A DNA stretch of 64,000 nt from Flavisolibacter longurius (GTDB lineage: Bacteria > Bacteroidota > Bacteroidia > Chitinophagales > Chitinophagaceae): contig JACJGO010000022.1 of the NCBI GenBank assembly GCA_014163555.1, positions 52,414-116,413 of the forward strand, given 5' to 3'. Shown here in pieces: positions 20,277 to 30,300 of the stretch. The notes below the pieces were generated by a model. The model had not been told where the DNA came from, ran no database searches, and saw nothing but the letters and a program-made list of their open reading frames with translations. The number at the start of each line of letters is the position of its first letter. The stretch's first letter is position 1. The position numbers and the translations under genes are program-made.

Positions 20277-23087
20277 TTACCGGGCTCCGTTTTTCTGTTC
20301 TCTGAAATCAAAATACAATGTCAGTTGCAAGGCTCGGGTCGGGTCTTTCTCGTAATCGTAAAAAATATTTTTTTCGCCCATCGGGCCGGTGGTTTGTGCT
20401 CGCTGTGTTTTGGACCCGATGCTGGGAATACCCTGCAGAAATGAAATGTCGCCATCAGGGAAATACGTTTCGTAATTGTGCCATTGATCTGTTTTCCAGG
20501 CAGGTGTAAAAAGGCGAAAAAACAGCCCTTCGTTGTCGGTATAAACGGTGAATGGTTGCGTGGTGGTTTCAAAACGACACCAATACAGGTTGGCATGATA
20601 GCCTTTGAACTCCGGGTAGTTCCAGCTTTCACCGGTTTCGGTATTGTTGTAGTCCTTTTGCCAGACGCCAAACGTTGTGCCCTTCAGTCGGTTCTTCCAG
20701 ACACGATAAGGACCATCACCCATGTATTCCACCCCTTTCAATTGCGCTTCCGGGAAGGAAAAATTGACCCCATTGAACCAGGTAAAATAGTCGGATGGAA
20801 AATACCGCACCTGCATCTGCACAAGACCCGAAGGATAGATCTTCCATTGCAGGGTGTTGTAACTCTTTTGCCGGTCGAAGGTGGACCGAATCACCAAGGT
20901 GTCCTTTACGTAGTGATGTGTAAAACCAGTGCTATTGTTCACCGCATCCTGCAGCACCGGTCCTTTGTTGAATGGAATGATACCCCCGCCGTTTTGAACC
21001 TGTTGCAGCCGGCCATTGTTCCGGTTAAGATGTAGGGTGACACCATTGGCAGTTATGACAAACAATGAATCCTGCTCCTTCATCTCCGCTTTGCTAAAAT
21101 TGGCCTGTTGCTGGATCGCCTTTGTTGCCAATGTGGCTGGCCTTGTAATCGGAAAACTCCACGTAAAGATTTCATTGCCATCCAAGCCATAAGCGGTTAC
21201 ATACAGTACATCGTACTCTTTCCAGTTCTTTGGCAACAAAAGTTTCAACTCTCCTTTCGCCAATGGCTTTATGTTGGGAGATGGAATCACGCCTTTTGTA
21301 TTGGCGGCAGCGGGGTTGCTTAACTTTTTTAGCTGGTAAGTAAACCGGCATTGCGCTGTATTGGTAAAGTGGTACCGGTTTTCGATTGGAAAGGTGCCGT
21401 CAAATGCCTCGGTAATCAACCTTCTTTCAAAATAAATAGGACTCCAGATTTCCTTGATGGCATAATAACTTCCTTCCTTTTGGTGGTATGGTCCCACAAT
21501 GCCGTCTGCACCGCGGTGCTTGTCGGTATCCAGCGAATCGTTCCAGTCTTTGCGCACCACTGCCTGGTCGGCAAAATCCCACAAAAAGCCGCCGGCACTA
21601 AGCGGGTTATGCCACATCTTTTCCCAGTAATCTTCCAGCCCGGCACCGTGCCCGCCATCAAACTGACCGTGCAAAAATTCTGTGGGCAGCACAATCTCTC
21701 TTCCTGCCTCATAATTGGCAATGCCGTAATTGTATTCACGGTAGTGTTGTGTCTCGATGCCGCCAAAGAGCTGCCAGGGATGCACCACCGGCCGTTGCTG
21801 AATATCGTAAGCTGTAAACAAGGTGTCCAGTTCAAAATTGTGACCGCCTTCGTTGCCGTTGGCCCAGATGATAATGCTTGGATGATTCACATCGTGGGTG
21901 ATCATTTCTTTTAGCAGCTTCGACCCTGTAGGCGTATCGTAATGCCCGTGCCAGCCCGCCAGTTCGTCCATAACAAAAAGACCCAGTGAATCACAAACAT
22001 CCAGGAAGTGGTCATCCGGGGGATAGTGCGACATGCGGACCGCGTTCATGTTCATGTCCTTTATCAGCTTCACATCATTGATACTGATTTTTTTATTGGT
22101 GGTGCGGCCAGTTTCGGGGTGAAAAGAATGACGGTTAACGCCTTTTAATTTCATTTTTGCACCGTTTACGTATATGCCGTCACGTTGCTTCACCTCTACT
22201 GTGCGGAAGCCAATGTTTTTGGAAACTGTATGAACCGGTTTACCGTTTTGGTACAGGGTAAAAACAGCTTTGTAAAGGTTGGGAAATTCCGACGACCACA
22301 AAGCTGGAGTTGAAAATTTTGCAGTTATCCTTGTTTTGCCCATTGCTGATAGAGTGGATACAATGGTTTTGCCAAAGGGCTTTCCGGCTTTAGTAAACAA
22401 TTGCACCTGGACCTTGTCAGCATTTCCAGCCGTTTCCACAGCGGCGATAAAACGGCCGTCGGCTTTTGCGTTGACAGCCACTCCTGCAATGTGCGATGGC
22501 GGCAATGCTTCCAGGTACACCGGCCGGAAAATACCACCGAAGATCCAGAAGTCTGCTTTGCGTTCTGCTTCATTTACCGATGGATTGGCGGAATGTTTGG
22601 CAACGGTCACTTCCAGCAGGTTTTCTTTGCCGTACTGGAGCAAGGAGGATATATCATACTTGAAAGCATAAAATGCACCTTGGTGAACAGGCCCGGCCGA
22701 TTGTCCGTTCACCTTTACTTCGGCGTCGGTCATCACCCCTTCAAAAACAAGGTTTATTTTTTTTGATCGCCACGCAGCAGGAACGGTGAAGCTGTGTTTG
22801 TACAGCCCTTTTTCTTTGCCCCGGATGCTGTCTTTGGCAAAGCCGTAGTCATACTTGCCAAATCCCTGCAACTCCCAACAGGAAGGCACTGCAATGGAAG
22901 TCCACTTGCCGGCATTCATGCCACCGGTGCAATAAAACTGCCAGGCCACCGTGTTATCGCTGCCTGTACCGGAGAGGTATTTAATTTCGGTCGATTGAGA
23001 AGAAGAAACGTAAAACGTAAACAGCAAAAAAGAAAGAAAGGCTCCCGGCAACAGGTTTCCCTTTTTTTGGTTTACTTGCTTACGCAT
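20277..23087 (-). CDS. Exported GH2 glycosidase
   Basis: The 936-residue protein has a signal peptide (LLPGAFLSFLLFTFYVSSSQ). An N-terminal sandwich contains VPSCWELQGFGKYDYG, the TIM barrel starts at KGVNRHSFHPETGR, and a long C-terminal sandwich follows. The acid/base Glu413 lies in WANGNEGGHN and the nucleophile Glu470 in LPTEFLHGQFDGG. The TEF context around the nucleophile differs from LacZ (EYSHAMGNS), so specificity may be beta-galacturonide, beta-glucuronide or beta-galactoside; sequence alone does not decide. I start at the ATG at 23087; the frame continues to a TTG at 23117 that overlaps the previous stop. It is followed by GH78 after two bases. Confidence 0.88.
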   Translation of the reverse strand: MRKQVNQKKGNLLPGAFLSFLLFTFYVSSSQSTEIKYLSGTGSDNTVAWQFYCTGGMNAGKWTSIAVPSCWELQGFGKYDYGFAKDSIRGKEKGLYKHSFTVPAAWRSKKINLVFEGVMTDAEVKVNGQSAGPVHQGAFYAFKYDISSLLQYGKENLLEVTVAKHSANPSVNEAERKADFWIFGGIFRPVYLEALPPSHIAGVAVNAKADGRFIAAVETAGNADKVQVQLFTKAGKPFGKTIVSTLSAMGKTRITAKFSTPALWSSEFPNLYKAVFTLYQNGKPVHTVSKNIGFRTVEVKQRDGIYVNGAKMKLKGVNRHSFHPETGRTTNKKISINDVKLIKDMNMNAVRMSHYPPDDHFLDVCDSLGLFVMDELAGWHGHYDTPTGSKLLKEMITHDVNHPSIIIWANGNEGGHNFELDTLFTAYDIQQRPVVHPWQLFGGIETQHYREYNYGIANYEAGREIVLPTEFLHGQFDGGHGAGLEDYWEKMWHNPLSAGGFLWDFADQAVVRKDWNDSLDTDKHRGADGIVGPYHQKEGSYYAIKEIWSPIYFERRLITEAFDGTFPIENRYHFTNTAQCRFTYQLKKLSNPAAANTKGVIPSPNIKPLAKGELKLLLPKNWKEYDVLYVTAYGLDGNEIFTWSFPITRPATLATKAIQQQANFSKAEMKEQDSLFVITANGVTLHLNRNNGRLQQVQNGGGIIPFNKGPVLQDAVNNSTGFTHHYVKDTLVIRSTFDRQKSYNTLQWKIYPSGLVQMQVRYFPSDYFTWFNGVNFSFPEAQLKGVEYMGDGPYRVWKNRLKGTTFGVWQKDYNNTETGESWNYPEFKGYHANLYWCRFETTTQPFTVYTDNEGLFFRLFTPAWKTDQWHNYETYFPDGDISFLQGIPSIGSKTQRAQTTGPMGEKNIFYDYEKDPTRALQLTLYFDFREQKNGAR

Positions 23088-23113
23088 GAAATCGTAATAT
23101 GACTGCGCTGACC

Positions 23114-24958
23114 TCAATTGCTTCCTGATGTTTTAAATGACGAGATGTAATACGCCGCTTCTTTGTCTTTTTCACCACCCTTGGGCAAATCATAGTCCTG
23201 ATCCGTTGGTGTGTCGGCATCCGGGAAACGGCGGACATGACCGGTACGGAAAGCAACCCTCTCAATGGAAGACAGCGGCGCAAAAAATATCCCGGGAGGC
23301 AAGGCTTTGCCATTTACCGTAACATAGTAGAACCGTGTGGCTGTGTTCAATTCGACGCGAAAATTGTATTCTTTGCCCGCTTCATACTTCATTAGGTGAC
23401 GGTTTCGATAGCCAGCTTTTGTCAGAAGATTTCCGGCCGAATCAAGCGAAAGTCGCACCCCCGGAACCCCTTTGGCGTCCAGGAATTCAATATCCAGCCA
23501 GCCGCCTGTATTCTGCCCGGCGATAATCGTAAACTCGGTCACCAGTTTTTTTGAAGTCGGGATCACTCTTTCCGCTTTTGCATAATCAAACGGGTCCCAG
23601 TCTTTCAGCGCCAGCCATTTTGCACCGTTTCGCTTTTCTATGCGTACCGGGGCCCAAAGGCTGCTGTAAATGTTCCATTCCGCCAGTTCTTTGTTATCGG
23701 GCATTTGATTGAATACTTCAGCCGCATGCGCCGTTGCTTTTTCCCTGACCGGTACAGGGACTGAAGACACCCACATGTCTTCCTTATTCATACTATACGT
23801 CACCCATAAACGGTTACCCGGTGGCGTTCCGTTGCCTTCAAGGATACCCCTGACATATTGCGGTCCGTATGATTTATAAGCACCGCCATACCGCATGGCC
23901 GTGATCTCACCATTCACCAGTAGCAGGTTGTTATACTGCAACCCATCCCTACTCACGGAAAGGGCTAGGGGCCAGCGAAACTCAGAAGGGTTATAAACCG
24001 TCGCATAAGCGCCATCACTTGTCTTCTGTCCCCAGATCTTTGCATTGCTGTTGACAAAACCCGGTGCCCGAAGGGGATCGTAAAGCCAGCTTTTCCCGCC
24101 ATCTTTACTGATGGTTGTCAGTGCATTTTTCCAAAGACCAACCACCCTCCCATCAGGAAGGTGATAATAACTGAATGCTTTTACCTGTTTTTTCAGCGGG
24201 ATCAGTACATCATCCCTGTCGGCTTCTTCTACCCATTGCTGCATCATCAGCGGGCTGGCCAGCAGTTCGTTACAGGCTTCCACAAACCCTTTGTCTTTAC
24301 TTGCCGTATAAAACGGATGGCTTGTGTTGGTGGCATTCCACCTTTTGTTGTAGCGGATAAAATAAATAGGTCCGTAACTGCCATCCTTGTTGATCTCTCT
24401 CACCACCCGACCGATCCCGTTGCCATCGTTTGGGTCATCGCCTTTGCCCATTACAATACCATAGTAGGACAAAGTGAGTAACCGGTTTTTCTTCGACACA
24501 AAAAAGCCCATGCGCTGGTGATTGACCACGTAAAGGTCTTTGGCCACTTCGGTTCGTCCTTCTTTGGTAGTGCCGTCAGGGATCTTATAAGGCGGGAAAA
24601 TAATCTCCGGATTCGACCAGGTATAGCCATCTGCGGAGGTCTGTAAAAAGGTTTGGCCCGGTGGGATGTGTTCGCCAACAGGATTGCTCAGAAACTGCAG
24701 ATAGTACCGTCCGTTCCAATAGGCAAGCATTGGAGCATGGTTGTAGGTCCAGCTTGTACCCGCCCACTCCGGGTGCTCGCGGTTGGCCCGAAAGGTTTGA
24801 AGGTTGTGCACACCAATCGCCGGTGACAACTGGCCATGGTGGTAATCCACATTCACGAGTGTATTTCCGGTATACCGAACAGTGTCCTGTGCTTTTGCGT
24901 TTGTCAACAGCAACAGACCACCCAGTAAGAAACTAATTTTTGAACCGCGTTGCTTCAT
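23114..24958 (-). CDS. Exported sialidase-fold protein, possible rhamnose-glucuronate lyase (PL42-like)
   Basis: The 614-residue protein has a signal peptide (ISFLLGGLLLLTNAKAQ). A propeller spans about residues 50-420 (YNHAPMLAYWNGRYYLQFLS, SADGYTWSNPEIIFP, SKDGGKSWLYDP) and a C-terminal beta-sandwich follows (GGWLDIEFLDAKGVPGVRL, YVTVNGKALP). I recognise the arrangement as that of Bacteroidota proteins near L-rhamnose-alpha-1,4-D-glucuronate lyases, but the family number is from memory and unverified. Such an enzyme would act on rhamnose-capped glucuronic acid of arabinogalactan or RG. It has no Asp-box beyond those listed. It lies 67 bases after the GH43-like gene. Confidence 0.6.
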   Translation of the reverse strand: MKQRGSKISFLLGGLLLLTNAKAQDTVRYTGNTLVNVDYHHGQLSPAIGVHNLQTFRANREHPEWAGTSWTYNHAPMLAYWNGRYYLQFLSNPVGEHIPPGQTFLQTSADGYTWSNPEIIFPPYKIPDGTTKEGRTEVAKDLYVVNHQRMGFFVSKKNRLLTLSYYGIVMGKGDDPNDGNGIGRVVREINKDGSYGPIYFIRYNKRWNATNTSHPFYTASKDKGFVEACNELLASPLMMQQWVEEADRDDVLIPLKKQVKAFSYYHLPDGRVVGLWKNALTTISKDGGKSWLYDPLRAPGFVNSNAKIWGQKTSDGAYATVYNPSEFRWPLALSVSRDGLQYNNLLLVNGEITAMRYGGAYKSYGPQYVRGILEGNGTPPGNRLWVTYSMNKEDMWVSSVPVPVREKATAHAAEVFNQMPDNKELAEWNIYSSLWAPVRIEKRNGAKWLALKDWDPFDYAKAERVIPTSKKLVTEFTIIAGQNTGGWLDIEFLDAKGVPGVRLSLDSAGNLLTKAGYRNRHLMKYEAGKEYNFRVELNTATRFYYVTVNGKALPPGIFFAPLSSIERVAFRTGHVRRFPDADTPTDQDYDLPKGGEKDKEAAYYISSFKTSGSN

Positions 24959-25025
24959 ACTTCTATTTCTTCTTCACGTTTTAAAATGTTTTTACTACCC
25001 CTGCCATATATTTCCAATGCACCTC

Positions 25026-25949
25026 TTATTGTTTACCCAGGCTCTTCTTCAGATTTTTGAGGGTCTTACTATCCACCTGCAGGATGGTTCCGTGTTTGTG
25101 TCCTTCCGGCAGTCGTACTTCGTTGGTCGCATCGGTAAAGGAGACAAAATCTCTTGTTTTTTTCGCCCCATAAATTTTGTCACGGTACTGGTCGTAATAA
25201 ACCAAGTAATCATCTCCTACTTTGGCTACTGTCGGACCCTCGGTAAAATTGGGAGAAAATGGCGGCGATGGGTTCGAATAGGGTCCCAGCGGATGCTGCG
25301 CAAAAGCGACTTTGATATTCCGCTCCGGCCTTGTGTTATCTTTTAAAACCAATATATAATCCTTCGCATCGCGTTTCACAATCACGCAATCGATCACGCT
25401 AAAGCCCGGATCCAAAAAAAGTTTGGTCTCCGAAAACGTAGTAAAATCTTTCGTGGTGGTATAATACATCCGGTGGTTATTGTTTTCCTCTTCCTGTCCT
25501 TTTTCAAACCGGTGCGGAACGGTAGAGGCCCAGATGATGATGAAATGGTCTGCCACATCATCATAAAACAACTCCGGTGCCCATACGTTGACCGTAGTGG
25601 GTTCATGTAGCATGACCGGTATTGCTTTCTGTTCCGACCAATGCACCAAGTCTTTGGAGCTGGCATAACCAAATGTTTTTGTGCCTTTCCACGCCGATGT
25701 GAAAACAAGATGATAGGTGCCATCCGGTCCCTGCACAATGGATGGATCCCGCATGACATGGCTGTCGAGGACCGGCTTTAAAAAGGTCGTATCGAAATCT
25801 CTCCATTGATAGCCATCGGTGCTATATGCCAACCGCAGGCCTTCTGTGGCCGGTTCGCGAAAAGATGTGAACAGGTATGCTTTCCGGTTGCAGGAAATCA
25901 GCGTTAGCAAGCAACCGAAGAAGAGACCGTATCGATAGATTTTCAGCAT
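25026..25949 (-). CDS. GH43-like five-bladed propeller lipoprotein
   Basis: The 307-residue protein carries a lipobox (LLTLISC, Cys20), so it is membrane anchored. GH43-type landmarks are RDPSIVQGPDGTYHLVFTS (catalytic base Asp region), VNVWAPELFYDD, CVIVKRDAKDYILVLKDN and TEGPTVAKVGDDYLVYYD (general acid Glu region). The family removes alpha-L-arabinofuranose or beta-xylose or galactose from side chains. It lies 14 bases after the GH140-like gene. The exact GH43 subfamily cannot be told. Confidence 0.82.
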   Translation of the reverse strand: MLKIYRYGLFFGCLLTLISCNRKAYLFTSFREPATEGLRLAYSTDGYQWRDFDTTFLKPVLDSHVMRDPSIVQGPDGTYHLVFTSAWKGTKTFGYASSKDLVHWSEQKAIPVMLHEPTTVNVWAPELFYDDVADHFIIIWASTVPHRFEKGQEEENNNHRMYYTTTKDFTTFSETKLFLDPGFSVIDCVIVKRDAKDYILVLKDNTRPERNIKVAFAQHPLGPYSNPSPPFSPNFTEGPTVAKVGDDYLVYYDQYRDKIYGAKKTRDFVSFTDATNEVRLPEGHKHGTILQVDSKTLKNLKKSLGKQ

Positions 25950-25963
25950 GCGTTCTTCTCCTT

Positions 25964-27370
25964 TTATTTCACACTTCCCAATACCAGTACCCAGTCGTTG
26001 CCTTCACCAGTTTCACCGGGAGGGTCGAATGATTGCACGCCTTTGTTCGGAATACGGGAAATGCTTTTTTGGCTGCCGTCCCGCGGACTGTACCAGGAAG
26101 CGTTGACTTCTTTCCCGGCTATTTTTCCCATCAACACTCCAAAAGGCCGCCCAGTATAATTGTAGATAAAGGCATAGTCCTTTCCGCGGGAAGCTACCAG
26201 GTAATTGTACTTCTCACCGTTTTCTCCGGCAATCAGGCTTTGATCTGGTACACGGTCAAAATAGGGTTTGGACAGCAATAAATTTTTGACATGCACCATC
26301 TGCCGGGCGCCTTCATCGTTCAAGGCATCATACCAGTATTTTTTTGATCCGTAGGCCGTGGTGGTATCGGAAGGCTTGTGCATTTGCATAACGCTGTTAT
26401 GTCCGTAGGTATGCCCGGCCCCTCCCGCCAGTACGCCCCACCAGGCATAGCGGCGCATATCGGCCGCCTGCCAGTAGGGTTTTGTGGTATCGTGAAGACC
26501 ATAAGGAATGAGTTCATAAGAAGGTTCGCCGTCAAAAGAAGGCTTGGTTGGGTTTAGGTTGTAATCCATTTGCAGGAACTTGTAATTGTCCGGTCCAAAA
26601 CGGTGCTCTGCCAGCGAGGTGTCGAGGTCATAACTGCGGTGTCCGGACTGAAACATGTTGAAGTCGAGCCAGGGTTCATTGTGAAACCACTGGCTGGACG
26701 TGGTGCGGCCAAACGGATGAAAAGTGATCAGATGATTGGTGTCTGTTGCACGGAGGGCAGATCCCATGATCTTCCAGGTTTCCGTAGAATCGGTACCCCT
26801 GATATCGCCGCCATTCAGCCAGATGATGTTCCACCGGTCTTTGTACCGGTTGGCCAGCCAGGTTGCATAGGTTTCTCCCTCACTTCTGCTCACCCATCCG
26901 TTTTTTACATTGGTGCCCCAGATAGGAACCATTGCCATATAAAGCCCTCTTTGTGCCGCCTGGTCAACGATATAGTCAACATGGTCCCAGTAATCATATT
27001 GGGCTGTATCTGCAAAGGAAGACCCTGAAGTGGTCAAGGGGGTTGCGACGTTTTTTTTCACCAAGGCCGAATCGCCGTACACATTTTTAGCGGCCACTGT
27101 ATGCAATACCATCACCTGCACAACATTGAACCCTTTTTGCCTGCGATCTTCCAGATACCGGGCTGCTTCCTCGCGGTTCAATTTTGAAAACAGCAGCCAG
27201 CCTGTATCGCCCAGCCAAAAGAATGGCTGGCCATTGCCATCGGTGAAAAACCGCTTATTGGCGGAGATCAGCAGTTTTTGTTTGCTGGTTATCGACGCCA
27301 CTTCGCCGCAGGCTGACAAGGCAACCAGGAGAACGAAAAACAAAAGTTTATTTACGTGTACTGCTTTCAT
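25964..27370 (-). CDS. DUF4038/GH140-like lipoprotein, possible apiosidase
   Basis: The 468-residue lipoprotein (LLVALSAC) has the DUF4038 TIM barrel: FFTDGNGQPFFWLGDTGWLLF, YLEDRRQKGFNVVQVMVLH, WNIIWLNGGDIRG, PSFDGEPSYE and a WGVLAGGAGHTYGHNSVMQM loop. A C-terminal sandwich (YIFNYTGRPFG-like, ASWYSPRDGS) follows. GH140 members cut the apiose linkage that attaches RG-II side chains to the backbone. DUF4038 also contains other activities, so apiosidase is inference. Its first 23 bases overlap the 3' end of the upstream beta-helix gene in another frame. It is followed by GH43-like after 14 bases. Confidence 0.8.
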   Translation of the reverse strand: MKAVHVNKLLFFVLLVALSACGEVASITSKQKLLISANKRFFTDGNGQPFFWLGDTGWLLFSKLNREEAARYLEDRRQKGFNVVQVMVLHTVAAKNVYGDSALVKKNVATPLTTSGSSFADTAQYDYWDHVDYIVDQAAQRGLYMAMVPIWGTNVKNGWVSRSEGETYATWLANRYKDRWNIIWLNGGDIRGTDSTETWKIMGSALRATDTNHLITFHPFGRTTSSQWFHNEPWLDFNMFQSGHRSYDLDTSLAEHRFGPDNYKFLQMDYNLNPTKPSFDGEPSYELIPYGLHDTTKPYWQAADMRRYAWWGVLAGGAGHTYGHNSVMQMHKPSDTTTAYGSKKYWYDALNDEGARQMVHVKNLLLSKPYFDRVPDQSLIAGENGEKYNYLVASRGKDYAFIYNYTGRPFGVLMGKIAGKEVNASWYSPRDGSQKSISRIPNKGVQSFDPPGETGEGNDWVLVLGSVK

Positions 27371-30300
27371 GTTGTTTCAGATTTTGTGCCGGCTGCAACC
27401 AGTAAACCACGGCGCCATGCTGCTGGCTTTGTGCTTCGAAGTCTTTTCTATTTGCTATCGTAATTTCATTACCGATAAAACCACCTGTTTTTGGATCGAT
27501 CACACGCAGCTGGTATGTACCGGCCGGCAACGTCAGTGGTAAAGTCGAGGCTTCTTTTTTATAGACGATATAACCTTTCTCTCCTTTTAAGATCCATGTA
27601 TCCGTTTCATTCTCAGTCTTTACTGGCTTCATGGAAGCAGCCGCCTGCAGAAAAGCTTCACCCAGTTTAGGCAGCGAAGGAAGCGAGCCGCCGGCCATCA
27701 AAACCGCCCAACCCATACTGTCCCAATTGTCGCCGGAATACATCACTGCTTTTGCCGGAAACTTTTGTTTGTATTCACGAACCGCACGGTATACCTGTTC
27801 GGGTGATGTGCGTTTGGGTTTCAGCAGGCGGGCATGTTGACGCGGTGCCAGGTTTTGTCCACCCTCTGGTGCATACACCGTTCCGTTCTCCTGGTAGTGC
27901 CAGTAACGGATATCGATCACATCCACGACAGCAGACCTCACAGGGTCGGCCAGGATGGCGTCCTGTACATCTTTAGTTGTACTCAGCCCAACCAGCGCCC
28001 CTTTCCCGGTTTCTTTTTCCCATGCTTTGATTGTATCCAGCCAGAACTGCACAAAATGCAGGGGCCCGGTGTACTCGGCGCTGATCAGTTGCAGCACGCC
28101 ACTGTTGTCCCTGAAATTATCGAGGCATTTGCGGATATAGGCGGTGTGCAGTTTGCGGTAGGCCGGGATCTGCACATCGTAAAATTGCTCGGCCATAAAG
28201 ATGCGTTTGTCACCGGCATAGGGCACCGGCTCGGGAAATGGCGTGTTGTTGATGTTATTGGCCGTGCGCCAGGGAAAATCGGCATAGTGTGCACCGGCTT
28301 CAATGATGTTGTGTTGGAAATAATTTTGGTGCACCAGGAGCAACCCTTTCTGGTCAGCCAGGTCGGCAAAGCTTTTCAGTCGGTTCCAATACCAGTGATT
28401 GTACCTGGTAAGGTCGTACTTGCTCAAGCCATCCCAGGCGGTGTCTTTTCCGCTGCGGGCAAAGGGCAGCTCGTAAAAAGGTGCCCATACATCCCCATCC
28501 ATCCGGCGGATACGTTCGTGATCATCTCGCCTGCGATCATACCACAAACCGTAGTTATGTTCCATCGCCACAATGTTTGCTCGCTGCATGGCCGTCGTCA
28601 TGCTGTCTAAATCATCGGTCAGGCCACGGCCCGTTCTGCCCGGAACAAACCGGGTAAGGTGCGGCTTTGCTTTCGGCAGATCCGTTGGCAAAATGCCGCC
28701 ACTCCACCATTGAACATCGGCTCTTTTCCCTGTCACCAGTTCGCTCCCTCTAACCAGCCATCCGTTGGCAATGGTTAAGGAGGGCTGTGAAGGAGCGATG
28801 ACTACTTTGTTCAACCCAACCTGGTCAATGGTTTTGACACCACTACCTGTAATGGGTATACGATTTAAGAGGGTAACCGAATCGATCCAGTCAATCAACA
28901 TCGGTGCCGGTGTGTAGGCTTTTTTCGTTAGCGCCATGGCTACCTCAACCGGCGGACTACTGGAGGCTTCGCCATCAAATGGAAGAAGAAAAGCCCGGGC
29001 CATTACATCGTTATTCAGTCTCGCTGCCAGTTGGGCATAGTACAAACTGCGGGGTTGAATTTGTTCATTGGAACTCTCCCACCAACCGTCGCCGGCAAAC
29101 TGCGCCCAGGAACCAAAAGAATAATTATTGGCAGTTGGCGGTTTGTAATTGTCAATGCGTGCAGCGGTGCTTTGCCAGAACACAGAATTGGCCGCACTCC
29201 AGCCAGCGCCATTGCCATCCTGTCCGAGGTTGCCAAAGCGCAAGGCATTGCCGTCCACATTGACAATGTCAAAAAGGACACCCGAGGCCCAGCTATCAAT
29301 GGTGCCGCTAAAACTAAAGGGCAGCACCGACTGGCACTGAACAAAAGCATTGGGTCCCGGTGCACAAAACCCTACGGCAAAATCGTGGTAACCGTATTCG
29401 GCATAACAACGTTGAAACAAGGTTTGCTGCCCTGCCGTAAAAAAACTATATCGCCGCTGGCCGCCAATTTCGGAAACGGGTTGCAAAGATTTGCAATCTT
29501 CCACGGTAACCTGTTTAGCGGATTCCAATACGGCCACAGCCGAACCGGCAAAATGTTGAAAGGTTACTTGTCGCACCCAGGCATCCGCTACATTTTCCAA
29601 CGTAATGGCCATCCAGCGGTGTGCTTCATCTTTGGGATTGGAAGGATCATACTCGGATCGCAACGCAAGATTTTCGATCCCTGTTTTTTCGATGCGTCCG
29701 GGCCATAAAAGTGTTGCAATCAAACCACCACCAAAAGCGGAATCCAGGGCCGTTGTGATGGGCACATCAAAGGTTAGTTGATTGCCAGCGATGGAAACTA
29801 TTTTTCGTTCAAAAAAAAGATCCCTGTCTCCCGGCTTCCATCCCGTGGCCGTAATGCCGCCGCCAAAATGATCGGTGCCCAGTGTTTTGATCCATGCCCC
29901 GGTTGACGGCTTGCGGATAATGATGGCGTCACCGGTTCTGAAAGAGGCGGCATCCGTTACCGTTAGAGAGGTGGCACTAACCGGCACGTAAGCGTCCGCG
30001 ACTTTTTGCTCGTTTCTGGTTTGTTTATCATTCTTTCCAAAAACGCGGATCAGTGTTTCCCTGTCTTTTCCGGCACCAATCAGCACCGTACCCTTTTCGC
30101 CCATGCCGCTGCCGCGCAACACCACGCCGGATGCCGTTAGCTTTAGCTGGCCGGCAACAACATAGGTTCCTCTTTGCAACAACACGGCACCCCGAAAACC
30201 ATTTTTGTCAGCGGGTAACGTGGCAACATAATCAAGGGCCGATTGAATGCGCAGCGTAGCATCGCCTTTTGTAACCGGTACGACCACCTTAACCGGAACG

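Noticed and set aside
27834..28610. A 258-codon plus-strand frame antisense to the beta-helix gene
   Set aside because: It is the mirror of a well-supported gene, with no recognisable domain. The same holds for the other long antisense frames, such as 3131-3799 and 29031-29708.
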